DNA of 16,203 bases from Treponema sp. (GCA_031280065.1 JAITHH010000163.1:1-16203), one strand, 5' to 3'; positions 5,152 to 14,070 are shown, counted from the first letter of the stretch. Numbers and translations are program-made. Notes: generated from the sequence alone by a model not told the origin.

Positions 5152-6912
5152 TTACGGCGTCAGAAGTTCAAGGGGATTAACCGCCCTGCCGTTTTTGAAC
5201 ACCGCGAAATGCAGATGAGGCCCGGTACTGTAGCCCGTACTGCCCACCTCGCCTATCTTATTCCCCTGACCCGTGAACGCGCCTTCCTTCACCGAAATGG
5301 TGTTCAAATGGGCGTACATGGTTTGGAAACCCTGCCCGTGAGTCAGAATGATGAATTTTCCGTACACCGGATTCACCCCCGCTTTGGCGACCCGCCCGTC
5401 CATGGCGGCCTTAACCGGCGTACCGGCGGCGGCGGCCAGGTCCAGCGCCCCGTGGTGCTTCCACACCCCGCTGATAGGATCGTTCCGCCAGCCGAAGGTG
5501 GAAGTCAGCCTGCCCCGCACCGGGTAGATGAACATCTCCCCCAGGGCCATCTTGAGGTCTTCCTGGCGCATCCTCGCGCCGGGGATAAAGAGCGCGGTTC
5601 CCGCCGTGATGGTCTCGCTTTCGATGTCGTTGGCGTCGAGAATCGCCTCCAGGGGAACCCCCATGCGGCTGGAAATCCGCGACAGACTGTCTCCCCGCTC
5701 CACGGTATAGGAAATCCCGTCCATGTTTGGAAGCCGCAGCGTCTCTCCTTCCGCAAGCCGCCGGGCGTTGGTGATCCCGTTGAACGAGATGATCGAATCC
5801 ATGGACAGGGCGTGGGCGGCGGCGATCTTGGAGACCGAATCCCCCTTCTTGACCGTATAGGGCTCCCAGGCAAAGCGCTCGATCAGGTTCAGGGGGATGG
5901 TCTCGCCGGTCCGCAGCACCGGCGCGCCCGGATTGAGCCCCGCATAGGCGGCGAGGTTGCTCCGTACATGGGTATCTTCCGGCGGTTCAATCTCCAAGGC
6001 CGGCAGGCCAGACGATAGGCCAGACGAATATCTCCCGGCAGCCAGCCCGCTGAACAGCGCGATACGCGGCATGGAAAAGCCGGTTTCTTGGACGGTCCGC
6101 CGGAAAGCCGGAAAGGAAGCCAGACTGAGCCCCGCCAGGATCAGCGGCGGCGCGATGTAATACCAAGACCACTTGAGGCCGCGCCCCGCATGGTGAAAGG
6201 AAAAGACCGCCGGCCTGACCCGCCCCTCCATGGGGAAGCGTCCGAAGAAGTAGCCGCCCAGCCAGGCGAACGCCCGTTTGAAGTACTTTCCTAGGCGGAT
6301 ATTCGGCAGGGTGAAGCGGGGGAGCGTGATATGCGGCGGCTTGAAATTCAGGATGAACGTAAACCAGCGGAACCGCTGCCGGGGCTTTTCATCCGGGCGG
6401 AATTCAGCGCCAATGAACTCCGCCTCTCCCGGAGCGGCAGCCTCCTCATCAGGCTCTATAATAGGAAGAAAATCAGCTTCACGCTCGATCCAGGGGGCAG
6501 CCGCCGCCTTCTGGACAAGCTCCGTCCCTTCCAGGGGAAGCGCGGACTTACGCTCCGCCGCCGGAACGAAGTCCGGCCAGGGGGCAAATTCCTCCTGCGG
6601 CATCCGCGCTGCGGGGGCTTCCCGGTGCGGAGGCGTTTCTTGGGGCCGCGTCTCCGCCTTGGAAGCGGGCCGTACGCGGGGCTTTTTGCTTTTTACGCGG
6701 CGCCGTTTATGGGCCGGGTTCTGCGGTATCTGATCGATGAGATTCGGGCTGGCTTTCCAATGGAACTTCGTCTTGGAACCGGAAAAACCCAGGGTATCGC
6801 CGAACAATCCGGCGCCGCCGGTTTTCCCGGCAAAGCCTCCCCCCGTTACGCGGGGTGAGGAAGAAGGGGGCCTGCGCCGCCTGACATGTTGTACCGTGAG
6901 CGCGTCAATCAT
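5152..6912 (-). CDS. Membrane-anchored LysM / M23 peptidoglycan endopeptidase
   Basis: A 586-residue cell-wall hydrolase or hydrolase-like factor. Residues 1-245 are long, polar, and rich in Pro, Arg and Glu, presumably cytoplasmic. One membrane helix follows at about 247-268 (WYYIAPPLILAGLSLASFPAF). Two LysM repeats lie at about 346-390 (YTVKKGDSVSKIA) and 400-445 (YTVERGDSLSRIS). The M23 domain at about 465-580 has the zinc-site motif HGALDLA near 486, MYAHL, and GPHLHF near 565, so the catalytic ligands appear intact. It should act on peptidoglycan peptides in the periplasm. The start at 6912 has no clear ribosome site; a minus-strand TATAAT at 6948-6943 lies about 30 nt upstream. It is divergent from a signal peptidase and a penicillin-binding protein, fitting a cell-envelope theme, and two microproteins follow it. 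Confidence 0.9.
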   Translation of the reverse strand: MIDALTVQHVRRRRPPSSSPRVTGGGFAGKTGGAGLFGDTLGFSGSKTKFHWKASPNLIDQIPQNPAHKRRRVKSKKPRVRPASKAETRPQETPPHREAPAARMPQEEFAPWPDFVPAAERKSALPLEGTELVQKAAAAPWIEREADFLPIIEPDEEAAAPGEAEFIGAEFRPDEKPRQRFRWFTFILNFKPPHITLPRFTLPNIRLGKYFKRAFAWLGGYFFGRFPMEGRVRPAVFSFHHAGRGLKWSWYYIAPPLILAGLSLASFPAFRRTVQETGFSMPRIALFSGLAAGRYSSGLSSGLPALEIEPPEDTHVRSNLAAYAGLNPGAPVLRTGETIPLNLIERFAWEPYTVKKGDSVSKIAAAHALSMDSIISFNGITNARRLAEGETLRLPNMDGISYTVERGDSLSRISSRMGVPLEAILDANDIESETITAGTALFIPGARMRQEDLKMALGEMFIYPVRGRLTSTFGWRNDPISGVWKHHGALDLAAAAGTPVKAAMDGRVAKAGVNPVYGKFIILTHGQGFQTMYAHLNTISVKEGAFTGQGNKIGEVGSTGYSTGPHLHFAVFKNGRAVNPLELLTP

Positions 6913-6921
6913 ACTGGTTTA

Positions 6922-6950
6922 TCGACATAAATAAAGGGAATCATTATACT
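6922..6950 (+). promoter_or_regulatory. Promoter of lepB-PBP, overlapping a divergent -10 box
   Basis: TCGACA at 6922-6927 (5 of 6), a 17-nt spacer and TATACT at 6945-6950. The initiation point would fall at about 6957-6960, at or within 3 nt of ATG 6960, implying a leaderless or nearly leaderless mRNA. TATAAT for the divergent peptidase gene lies on the other strand at 6948-6943, so the two -10 boxes overlap and may compete. Confidence 0.7.
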
Positions 6951-6959
6951 AAGCAAAAT

Positions 6960-7376
6960 ATGGAACCATGGGGCGCGGCGGAGGCCGCACACACGGGCGC
7001 GGGGAGAGCGGCGATCCTGGCTTTCCTTGCCGCCTGCGGAATCAAGGCGTTTTTTTTTGATGTTATGATCGCCGAGGGGCGTTCTATGCTGCCGGTCATC
7101 AAGCCGGGGGCCGTACTCCTGGTAAACCGGGCCGCCTACGGGCTGCGCCTGCCGGGGATCGGCGTCTACCTGCTCCGCTGGAACGCGCCCCAAGCCGGAG
7201 ACGTGGTGGTTTTTTATACGCCTGAAGGAACGGCGGCGGTGAAGCGCTGCGTCCAGGCCTCCGGGCCGGGGGCCTTTATCGCCCTGGGGGACAACCGCTT
7301 GGAATCCTACGATTCCCGCGTCTACGGCCCCATACCGGCGGGGCAGGTCATCGGTAAAGTATTGGGAATTAAATGA
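6960..7376 (+). CDS. lepB: Compact type I signal peptidase (S26 family)
   Basis: Membrane serine-lysine protease that removes signal peptides. The 138 residues contain one N-terminal membrane helix (about 17-37), box B EGRSMLP with nucleophile S42, box D with general base K95 in AAVKRCV, and box E LGDNRLESYDSR at 109-120. Only about 14 residues separate K95 from the GDN motif, where common signal peptidases have a 40-60 residue beta insert, so this is a minimal form; a specialised maturation peptidase is an alternative. ATG 6960 has no Shine-Dalgarno and sits at the predicted transcription start. Its end overlaps the PBP start by ATGA at 7373-7376, indicating coupled translation. Confidence 0.85.
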   Translation: MEPWGAAEAAHTGAGRAAILAFLAACGIKAFFFDVMIAEGRSMLPVIKPGAVLLVNRAAYGLRLPGIGVYLLRWNAPQAGDVVVFYTPEGTAAVKRCVQASGPGAFIALGDNRLESYDSRVYGPIPAGQVIGKVLGIK

Positions 7377-9274
7377 GAGATACCGACCGGCTGGAGCGGC
7401 CAGCCTTCCTTTCCCGGAAGGTCCGCTTTCTCATCCTTTCCGCGATTCTGGCGGTCTTTGGGCTCGTGATTCTGGTACGCTACGGGTACTTTGCCGTGAG
7501 GCCGCCGGAGACAGAGCGCTTGCGGCCTCCCCAGGTATTTGCCGAGCGGGGCCCGATTTTGGACCGGAACGGCAGAACGCTGGCGCTCCAGATCCGGCTG
7601 GGGAACGTCAACGCCTGGAGGCCGGAGCTGGGCAGCCTGGATGAGATTGCCGCGGATCTGTCGGGGATTCTGGACATCCCCGCCCAGGAACTCCGGGACC
7701 GGATACTCCTGTCCGCCACGGACTTTGTGTACCTCAAGAAGCGGGTGGATCACTCGATCATCGAACAGATCGAGTCCGCCCGGTCTGAGGGCCGTCTGCG
7801 GGGCATCGGAATTGAGCCGGTGGTGGGGAGAATCTACCCGGAGCAGCACCTTGGGGGGCCCATTATCGGTTTTGTGGGGAACGAGAATAACGGACTTGCC
7901 GGCATCGAGTACGCTTTTGACGGGGACCTGGCCCCCAAGGATCAGGCCGGGGCGCTGGAAGAAAGCCGGAACGGACGCCAGGTGATCCTGACCATCGACG
8001 CCAATGTGCAGTATATTCTGGAAGATATTGCCTGGCGGACCCGCCGCGAAACTCAGGCCGAAGCGGTGATGCTGCTGGCGATGGATCCCCGGACCGGAGA
8101 TGTTCTGGGTTCCGCTTCCATACCGGACTTTGACCCCAACGATTTTAGAAACTCCACCGAAGCGTCCCGGATGGACCGGCCCGCCATCTGGTCCTACGAG
8201 CCCGGCTCGGTGTTCAAGGTCTTTTCCATGGCGGCCCTGCTGGACGCGGGGGCGGTCGGGCGGAATTCGGTGTTTACCTGCAACGGCCAGTATGTGCGGA
8301 CCGCCCGGAACGGGGAGCGGATCGTGATCAACTGCCTGGGCGCCCACGGCCCGGTAACGATCCGGGACATCATCATTAAATCCTGCAACGCCGGGGCCGC
8401 GTACGCGGCGGACCGCCTGGGCTCGGACGCCTTCTATTCGCTGCTCAAAGACGCGGGGTTCGGTATCCGGACCGGCGCGGGAAATCCGGGAGAGACCGCG
8501 GGCTTCCTGCGGTCCGCGGATCGCTGGTCAACCCGCTCCAAGCCCACCATCGCCATGGGGCAGGAGATCGCGGTTTCGGCCCTCCAGATGCTCCAGGCGG
8601 CCACAGCCATAGCCAATGACGGCATCCTGGTTCCGCCCCGGATCGTGTCCCGGATCGCCGCACCTGACGGGAAGACCGTCAGAACCTTCGAGCCGGGTCC
8701 GCCCCGGCGCATCCTCAAACCGGAAACCGCCAGGGCCATACGCGCTTACATGGTGGACGTAACCTCAAGCATCGGCACGGGCTGGCGGGCCAGCGTGGAG
8801 GATATGTCCCTGGCGGTCAAAACCGGTACGGCGCAGATCATCAACCCCCGGACCGGGGCGTATTCGGACACGGACTTTATCGCCAGTTGTATCGCCCTGC
8901 TCCCCTCGGATTCCCCCGCGCTGGTGCTGTACCTGGCCATCGTGCGGCCCAAGGGTGAAATCCTGGGGGGGAGGATCGCCGCGCCGGTGATTGCCGATGC
9001 CGCCGAAGCCCTGGCCGACTACCTGGGGATTCCCCGCGGACGGAATCCCCAGGTGGTTCACTCAGGCACGGTGAATCTTCCGCCGGAGGAAATCCCGGTG
9101 ATCGCCGGCAGGATGCCGGACTTTACGGGGCTTTCCAAGCGGCAGCTTCTTCCGCTCCTGGTGCGGGATGATCTGCGGGTGGTGATTTCCGGGGAGGGCT
9201 GGGTCCGGCGGCAGGACCCGTCTCCGGGGACGCCGCTGACTGAGGAAACGGTGATTTTTCTGGAGTTGGAATAA
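7373..9274 (+). CDS. Class B penicillin-binding protein (FtsI/SpoVD-like) with C-terminal PASTA-like domain
   Basis: Peptidoglycan transpeptidase of the division or elongation type, anchored in the inner membrane. The 633-residue protein has a membrane helix at about 18-42, a PBP dimerisation domain starting at the RGPILDRNGRTLA motif near residue 60, and the transpeptidase domain with all three active-site motifs: SVFK (S279, K282), SCN (S337, N339) and KTGT (483-486). The last 55 residues, from MPDFTGLSKRQLLPLL, resemble a PASTA repeat. It overlaps the signal peptidase gene by 4 nt. The divergent LysM/M23 hydrolase adds a matching cell-wall role. Whether it is the septal FtsI or a second class B PBP cannot be told from the window, so no symbol is given. 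Confidence 0.93.
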   Translation: MRDTDRLERPAFLSRKVRFLILSAILAVFGLVILVRYGYFAVRPPETERLRPPQVFAERGPILDRNGRTLALQIRLGNVNAWRPELGSLDEIAADLSGILDIPAQELRDRILLSATDFVYLKKRVDHSIIEQIESARSEGRLRGIGIEPVVGRIYPEQHLGGPIIGFVGNENNGLAGIEYAFDGDLAPKDQAGALEESRNGRQVILTIDANVQYILEDIAWRTRRETQAEAVMLLAMDPRTGDVLGSASIPDFDPNDFRNSTEASRMDRPAIWSYEPGSVFKVFSMAALLDAGAVGRNSVFTCNGQYVRTARNGERIVINCLGAHGPVTIRDIIIKSCNAGAAYAADRLGSDAFYSLLKDAGFGIRTGAGNPGETAGFLRSADRWSTRSKPTIAMGQEIAVSALQMLQAATAIANDGILVPPRIVSRIAAPDGKTVRTFEPGPPRRILKPETARAIRAYMVDVTSSIGTGWRASVEDMSLAVKTGTAQIINPRTGAYSDTDFIASCIALLPSDSPALVLYLAIVRPKGEILGGRIAAPVIADAAEALADYLGIPRGRNPQVVHSGTVNLPPEEIPVIAGRMPDFTGLSKRQLLPLLVRDDLRVVISGEGWVRRQDPSPGTPLTEETVIFLELE

Positions 9275-9275
9275 A

Positions 9276-9338
9276 AAGAATGAGCGCATGGCCAAGCCCT
9301 CCGGGGGGCGCGGGGGGCCCCCGGTCCCCCGCATTCTT
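9276..9338 (+). repeat. GC-rich composite hairpin in the PBP-DUF115 gap
   Basis: AAGAATG at 9276-9282 pairs with CATTCTT at 9332-9338 and encloses GCGGGGG at 9310-9316 paired with CCCCCGC at 9326-9332. It starts 2 nt after the PBP stop and ends 1 nt before the ribosome site of the next gene. The right arm CCGGTCCCCCGC matches the hairpin after fba. There is no T-run; it may act as an attenuator or mRNA processing element. Confidence 0.5.
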
Positions 9339-9353
9339 CGGGAGGTATTTAAT

Positions 9354-11279
9354 TTGAGCCAATTTTGGGAAACGAACCTTCGTGCGCTGGCGGCACAGTA
9401 TCCCGGCCTGGCCAAGGAATTGGCCTCCCGGCTGGAGGCTGCCGGTGAAGACCCCTCAATCCGGCTGGAAAACGCCGCTTCAGGGCTTCCCGCCCTGATC
9501 GCCGGAGGGCTGTACATCCATTCCCCCCGCGACCCCCTGCGGGAAGCCCGGCGGGCCGTGGAAGCCGCCGCGGCTGAAGCCGGATGCTCCTCGCCAGGGG
9601 CGGTGATCCTCCTGGGTTTCGGACTGGGCTACGCGGCGGAAGCGGCAATGGAACGGTGGCCCCGCCAGCCCCTGCTCATCCTGGAACGCCGCCCGGCGGT
9701 ACTGCGGGCGGCCCTGCAAAGCCGGGATTTGACCGGGGTCTTTCAGGCTGAACCCCTGATGGCACTCCTGGGGGAAGACGCCCAAGGCCGGCCCCTGCGG
9801 GCCAGCGCGGTCATAGCCGCTCTGGGCATCGTGGAAAAACGCGCCGGAGCATCCGGCGGCCCGCTGATAGTGGTCCGCAACCGGGGCCTGATGACCCTCG
9901 ACAAGGACTGGTATGACGAGGCGGAACGTCATATCAGAACCTGGGTCTCCAAAGACGAGGTGAATCAGGCCACCCTGCGCCGTTTTGGGAAACGCTGGGT
10001 CAGCAATCTGGCCAAAAACCGGGAAGCCGTCAAGAATTTTCCGGGGATCAGCTCCCTGGAGGGCCTTTTGAAGGGGCGCGGCCAAGGCTGCGGAGCCCCA
10101 GATGGGGATATTCCCGCCTTCCTCGCCGCGGCGGGCCCCTCTCTCGATGAAACAGGCCCCCTGCTCCGCGAGATTTCCCGGCGCTGCCTGGTGATCGCGG
10201 TAGATACCTCCCTCCGCTTCCTCCTCCAATGGGGCGCTGATCCGGACTTCGCGGTGGTGGTGGACCCCCAATTCTGGAACGCCCGGCACCTGGATCGCGC
10301 TCCGGCTCCCAAAACCTGCCTGATCGCCGAATCGGCGGTATACCCGCCGGTGCTGCGCCACCCCTTTGCGCGGGTACTCCTCCGAGGCTCCCTGTTTCCC
10401 CTGGGCAGGTTTATCGAAGACCGGGTGGATCCCAAGGGGGCGCTGGGGGCCGGGGGGTCGGTTGCCACCACCGCCTGGGACTTTGCCCGTCATTTGGGGG
10501 CGTCCTCCCTGTGGATCGCCGGCCTTGACCTGTCCTTTCCAGGGCTCAAGACCCATTTCAAAGGGGCGCGTTTTGAGGAACGGGCCCTGGCCGAGTCCAA
10601 CCGCTTCGTTCCGGCGGAAACCCGCTCTGTCCGGGCTCTGCGGGACGGGCGGCCTTTCAAGGCTCCTTCCGCAGGGGGCGGGGAGGTGCTCACCGACCGG
10701 CGGCTCTCCCTATACGCCGCGTGGTTTGAAAACCGCTTCCGTCTGAGCCCGTATCTCCAGAACCGGAGTCTCTCCCCGTCGGGGCTGGCCATCGAGGGCC
10801 TTGTACCCGCTTCAATGGAAGAATTGCTGGCCCTGCCCATCCGCCGGGAGGAGATCAGCGCCCGCCTTGAGGCGGCATTTGCCCAGTTGGACGGCAAATT
10901 CACGGCCCCCCAGGAGCGGCAGGAACGGGCCGTCCGTTACCAGCGAGCCTTCTCCTCCCTGCTGTCGGGCCTGGAGCGGATCCGTGCGCTGGCTGAAGAA
11001 GCGGCTGCCGCATCTGAATCTGCGCCTTCCGCCGGAACGCGGGAGCGGGTTCTCGCGGCGCTGGACCGGACGAACCGGCTCATCATGGACAGCGAGGTCA
11101 AGGACGTGGCGGGTTTTCTCTTCCCTCCGGTTGGCGAACTGGAGCAGGACCTCAAAACCGCTGAATCGGACCCCTATGGCCGCCATCTGGAACTGTCGGC
11201 CCGCCTCTACCGGGCCCTCGCCCAGGCGGCGGACTGCCATCTTACCGCGCTTTCCCGCGATTTCTCAAAAAAGCAGTAA
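9354..11279 (+). CDS. DUF115 / motility-associated factor (Maf) glycosyltransferase-like protein
   Basis: A 641-residue cytosolic protein of the MAF_flag10 (PF01973, DUF115) family, whose members are linked to flagellin glycosylation with nonulosonic acids in several flagellated bacteria. The core at about 249-430 contains FLAAAGPSLDE, VIAVDTSLRFLL, GADPDFAVVVDPQ and the WIAGLDLSFPG segment. The N-terminal 250 residues resemble the Rossmann-like part of the family (ILLGFGLGYAAEAA); the C-terminal 200 are helical. I prefer the TTG start at 9354, which has GGGAGG at 9340-9345 with 8 nt spacing. An in-frame ATG at 9288 would add 22 Gly/Pro-rich residues made from the intergenic hairpin and has only a weak ribosome site. 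The sugar substrate is unknown. Confidence 0.82.
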   Translation: MSQFWETNLRALAAQYPGLAKELASRLEAAGEDPSIRLENAASGLPALIAGGLYIHSPRDPLREARRAVEAAAAEAGCSSPGAVILLGFGLGYAAEAAMERWPRQPLLILERRPAVLRAALQSRDLTGVFQAEPLMALLGEDAQGRPLRASAVIAALGIVEKRAGASGGPLIVVRNRGLMTLDKDWYDEAERHIRTWVSKDEVNQATLRRFGKRWVSNLAKNREAVKNFPGISSLEGLLKGRGQGCGAPDGDIPAFLAAAGPSLDETGPLLREISRRCLVIAVDTSLRFLLQWGADPDFAVVVDPQFWNARHLDRAPAPKTCLIAESAVYPPVLRHPFARVLLRGSLFPLGRFIEDRVDPKGALGAGGSVATTAWDFARHLGASSLWIAGLDLSFPGLKTHFKGARFEERALAESNRFVPAETRSVRALRDGRPFKAPSAGGGEVLTDRRLSLYAAWFENRFRLSPYLQNRSLSPSGLAIEGLVPASMEELLALPIRREEISARLEAAFAQLDGKFTAPQERQERAVRYQRAFSSLLSGLERIRALAEEAAAASESAPSAGTRERVLAALDRTNRLIMDSEVKDVAGFLFPPVGELEQDLKTAESDPYGRHLELSARLYRALAQAADCHLTALSRDFSKKQ

Positions 11280-11419
11280 AGTCCGCTCCCCCCTCGCCGA
11301 TATTGTAACTACGGGGAGGCTATCAAGACTCTCAATTGACGGTGCGCAGTCCGGTCTTTCGAGACCGCCGACGTCCAGGCGCATCGTCTTTTTTTTGGAA
11401 GGAGAGCGGGAGCAGGGGC
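11280..11419 (+). promoter_or_regulatory. Intergenic leader with UUCG hairpin and T-tract before mscS
   Basis: CGGTCT (11352-11357), loop TTCG, AGACCG (11362-11367) forms a very stable tetraloop hairpin. Eight T follow further on at 11389-11396, just after a weak GACG/CGTC stem at 11370-11388. TTGACG at 11336-11341 could be a -35, but I see no convincing -10. This may terminate or attenuate transcripts from the DUF115 gene. Confidence 0.4.
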
Positions 11420-12424
11420 ATGGAACACCAGTTTTGGGGGAATACGCCCGGACAATGGCTCACGGCGGCGGCGTTTGTCGCGGGCGGCTTTATCGCGGGG
11501 AAAATCTGTTCAATCCTCTGCTTCGGCATCCTGCGGCGGCTGAGTCAAAAATCGAAGAATAAAATCGATGATGTCCTGGTGGAGGCTGCGGGACGGCCCC
11601 TGACGATCCTCGTCTTTGCCGCCGGAATCGCCCTGGGATGCAGGGCCCTCTCCCTCAGCGAACCTGTCCAGCTCTGGGCAGACCGGCTTCTGCCCGCCCT
11701 CTTCATCGCGGTGATCGCCTGGGGGATAGGCAGGATAATCAAACGGGTCATGTCGGAATACATCGCGGCGGGCAATTTCGGGGGGAACAAAGAAACCGAA
11801 GCTCTGGCCGTGCTCCGTAAACTCGCCGGCGCACTCGTGTGGATCATCGCCGGGGTATTCATCCTGCGCACCCTTGGCTACGACATCGGCGCGCTCCTGG
11901 CCGGCCTGGGACTCGGCGGGGCGGCGCTGGCCCTGGCGTCCAGAGATACCCTGGCGAATTTCTTCGGGGCCATCACCGTATTCGTGGACCGGCCCTTCCG
12001 CCTCAACGAGCGGATCAAGATCGCCGGGTATGACGGGCATATCATCGAGATGGGCCTGCGGACCTCCCGGCTGCGGACCCTGGAAAACCGCGCGGTGATC
12101 ATCCCCAACAGCATGTTCACCGCGGCCCCCATCGAGAACGTCAGCCTGGAGCCCCATACCAGAGTAAGCCAGACCATTGCCCTGCGGCGGGATAACGGAC
12201 TGGAGAAACTCGCCTTGGGGGTTTCCCTCCTGCGGGATATAAGTTCCGGCGTAACCGGGACTGACGGGCCCGCGCAGGCGGGCCTGGTCTCCATTGGCGG
12301 CGCGTCCTGCCAGATCACGTTTGTCTACTATATATCGAAGGACGCCGATTATCTGAGTACGGCGAACCAGGTCAACCTTGAAGCGCTGCGGCGCTTTGAG
12401 GAGGCCGGAATCGTGATGGGGTAA
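11420..12424 (+). CDS. MscS-family mechanosensitive ion channel
   Basis: Inner-membrane small-conductance mechanosensitive channel that protects against hypo-osmotic shock. The 334 residues show four hydrophobic segments: about 12-38, 58-77, 93-115, and a last pore-lining helix at about 140-183 with the Gly/Ala-rich pattern ALLAGLGLGGAALALASRD. Next come NFFGAITVFVDRPFRLNERI and the beta domain motif ENRAVIIPNS, both classical for MscS. ATG 11420 is chosen because GGGAG at 11408-11412 precedes it at 7 nt and it directly precedes the first membrane segment. An upstream in-frame ATG at 11336 would add 28 residues read from the hairpin leader. The FliL-like gene starts 4 nt after the stop, implying an operon. 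Confidence 0.92.
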   Translation: MEHQFWGNTPGQWLTAAAFVAGGFIAGKICSILCFGILRRLSQKSKNKIDDVLVEAAGRPLTILVFAAGIALGCRALSLSEPVQLWADRLLPALFIAVIAWGIGRIIKRVMSEYIAAGNFGGNKETEALAVLRKLAGALVWIIAGVFILRTLGYDIGALLAGLGLGGAALALASRDTLANFFGAITVFVDRPFRLNERIKIAGYDGHIIEMGLRTSRLRTLENRAVIIPNSMFTAAPIENVSLEPHTRVSQTIALRRDNGLEKLALGVSLLRDISSGVTGTDGPAQAGLVSIGGASCQITFVYYISKDADYLSTANQVNLEALRRFEEAGIVMG

Positions 12425-12428
12425 GGCT

Positions 12429-12941
12429 ATGGTGAAATCATCCGCGGTCCCCCGGCGGGGGCTGGCGCTTTACCGTGTTTTATGGGCGGTGGTCATTGCG
12501 CTGGCCCTGACCCTTGCGGGCGGGACGCTGTATACGTATTTTCGCGGTTCAGCCGCCGCAGACGGGCGGGGAACCGGTACGCCGCCGGGGAGCGGGCGCG
12601 GCGCTCCGGCGGCGGCGTCCAGAGCCGAAGGGGATGAGAGCGTCTTTGCCGGAATCGGCAGGATCCGCGTGTCCACCGCAGGTCCTGAACCCGCTGCGGT
12701 GATCGTCTCGATCGCGTTCCCCTATATTGCCGGGGACCGGGTCTTTTCTGAGGAGCTGGCATCCCGGCTGCCCGATCTGCGGCGGGCCACCGAGGACTAT
12801 TTCGCGTCCCATTCTTCGGAAGAACTCCGCCGCCAGAGTGAAGCGGACATCAAGGACGAGCTGCTGCAGCGCTATAACAGCATCCTCCGGCTGGGCCGCA
12901 TTGAGCGGCTCTTTTTCAGCGATTACCTGGTGATCGATTAG
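12429..12941 (+). CDS. FliL-like membrane protein
   Basis: A 170-residue single-pass membrane protein: short basic N-terminus, membrane helix at about 14-38, a low-complexity Gly/Ala/Pro linker to about 70, then a periplasmic domain. The C-terminal section DELLQRYNSILRLGRIERLF followed by FSDYLVID matches the end of FliL (usually a KIN-x-IL...V..V.FTDFVIQ pattern). FliL associates with the flagellar basal body and stator and supports motor torque. The gene lies 4 nt after mscS rather than in a flagellar operon, so it is likely a paralogue and not the main fliL. Its TAG overlaps the convergent prfB stop (the shared bases TTAG at 12938-12941). The family is moderately secure; a motor role here is inferred. 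Confidence 0.72.
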   Translation: MVKSSAVPRRGLALYRVLWAVVIALALTLAGGTLYTYFRGSAAADGRGTGTPPGSGRGAPAAASRAEGDESVFAGIGRIRVSTAGPEPAAVIVSIAFPYIAGDRVFSEELASRLPDLRRATEDYFASHSSEELRRQSEADIKDELLQRYNSILRLGRIERLFFSDYLVID

Positions 12942-14063
12942 ACGCGGGCGTTATTCCAGGCAAACCGCAGGTACTCTTCGATAAACAAATCTATCTCGCC
13001 GTCCATCACCGCCTGGATGTTGCCGATCTCCGCCTTGGTCCGGTAGTCCTTGACCAGAGTGTAGGGCTGGAACACATAAGAACGAATCTGGTTGCCCCAG
13101 GAAATGTCCTTCTTCTCCTGGGCGAACTTTTCGTTCTCCTTTTCCTTCTCCTGCCGGTAGTATTCGTAGAGCCGGGCCTTGAGCATACTCATGGCAATGG
13201 AGCGGTTCTTGATCTGGCTCCGCTCGTTCTGGCAGGCCACGACAATTCCCGTGGGCAGATGGGTAAAGCGCACCGCGCTGTCGGTCTTGTTTACGTGCTG
13301 GCCTCCCGCGCCGCCTGAGCGGTAGGTGTCCACCCGCAGGTCTTCGGGCCGAATATCCACCTCGATGGAGTCGTCGATCACGGGGAACACGTAGGCTGAC
13401 GCGAAGGAGGTATGCCGCCGGGCGTTGGCGTCGAAGGGGGAGATTCGCACCAGGCGGTGTACGCCGCTTTCACCCTTAAGATAGCCGTAAGCGTAGTCCC
13501 CGTCGATTCTACAGGTGGCGGACTTAACGCCCCCTTCGGCCTCCAGACGATCCACTTCTTCTATGGTGAATCCCCGCCGCTCCGCCCAGCGGAGGTACAT
13601 CCGGTAGAGCATCCCCGACCAGTCGCAGGCTTCGGTGCCCCCGGCGCCCGCATGAACGGTGAGGAAGCAGGCGTTTTTGTCTACCTCGCCGCCCATCAAT
13701 TCCAGCACATTCTGCTTTTCGTAGCGGGTAGCCAAATCCTTGAAACCCGCTTCTATACCGGGGCTTTCTGACTCATCTTGAGCTTCAACGGCCAGTTCAT
13801 AGAGGGTTCTGAGGTCTTCAAAATCCGAGCGCAGGCTTTTCCAGGGTTCATACCGGCCCTTGAGGGTTTTCAGCTCCCCCATGGTCTTTTCGGCGGCTTG
13901 GGGATCGTTCCAGAAATTGTCTTCCCCGGCTTTCCGTTCCAGGTCCGCTATGCGTTCTCCAAAAGAGGCGCGCCCCGTGCCGGGGCAGTCAAAGACGCCT
14001 CCAGGTTTCTTCGATGCGGGCGCCTAACTCATTAATGGGCGTCCCAAGTTCTGATAATAGCAT
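12938..14063 (-). CDS. prfB: Peptide chain release factor 2 with programmed +1 frameshift
   Basis: RF2 recognises UGA and UAA and triggers peptide release. It is encoded in two frames: 24 codons from ATG 14063 to CTT 13992, a TGA at 13991-13989, then the main frame from GAC 13990 to TAA 12940-12938, giving about 374 residues. The main part shows SPFDANARRHTSF with the RF2 stop-recognition tripeptide SPF, and GGAGGQHVNKTDSAV with the catalytic GGQ. Reading through the shift continues as DCPGTGRASFGERIADLE and then NFWNDP, typical of RF2. Nearby ATGs at 14069 and 14075 are alternatives; 14063 lies at the predicted transcription start. It is convergent with the FliL-like gene. Expression should be autoregulated by RF2 level through the in-frame UGA. 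Confidence 0.95.
13988..14002 (-). promoter_or_regulatory. prfB programmed +1 frameshift site
   Basis: On the minus strand GGAGG (14002-13998), three bases, then CTT TGA C (13994-13988). This is the classical arrangement: an internal Shine-Dalgarno three bases before a slippery CTT, with a UGA stop followed by C, a weak termination context. A shift skips T13991 and reads GAC. Confidence 0.95.
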
Positions 14064-14070
14064 GGGCATG

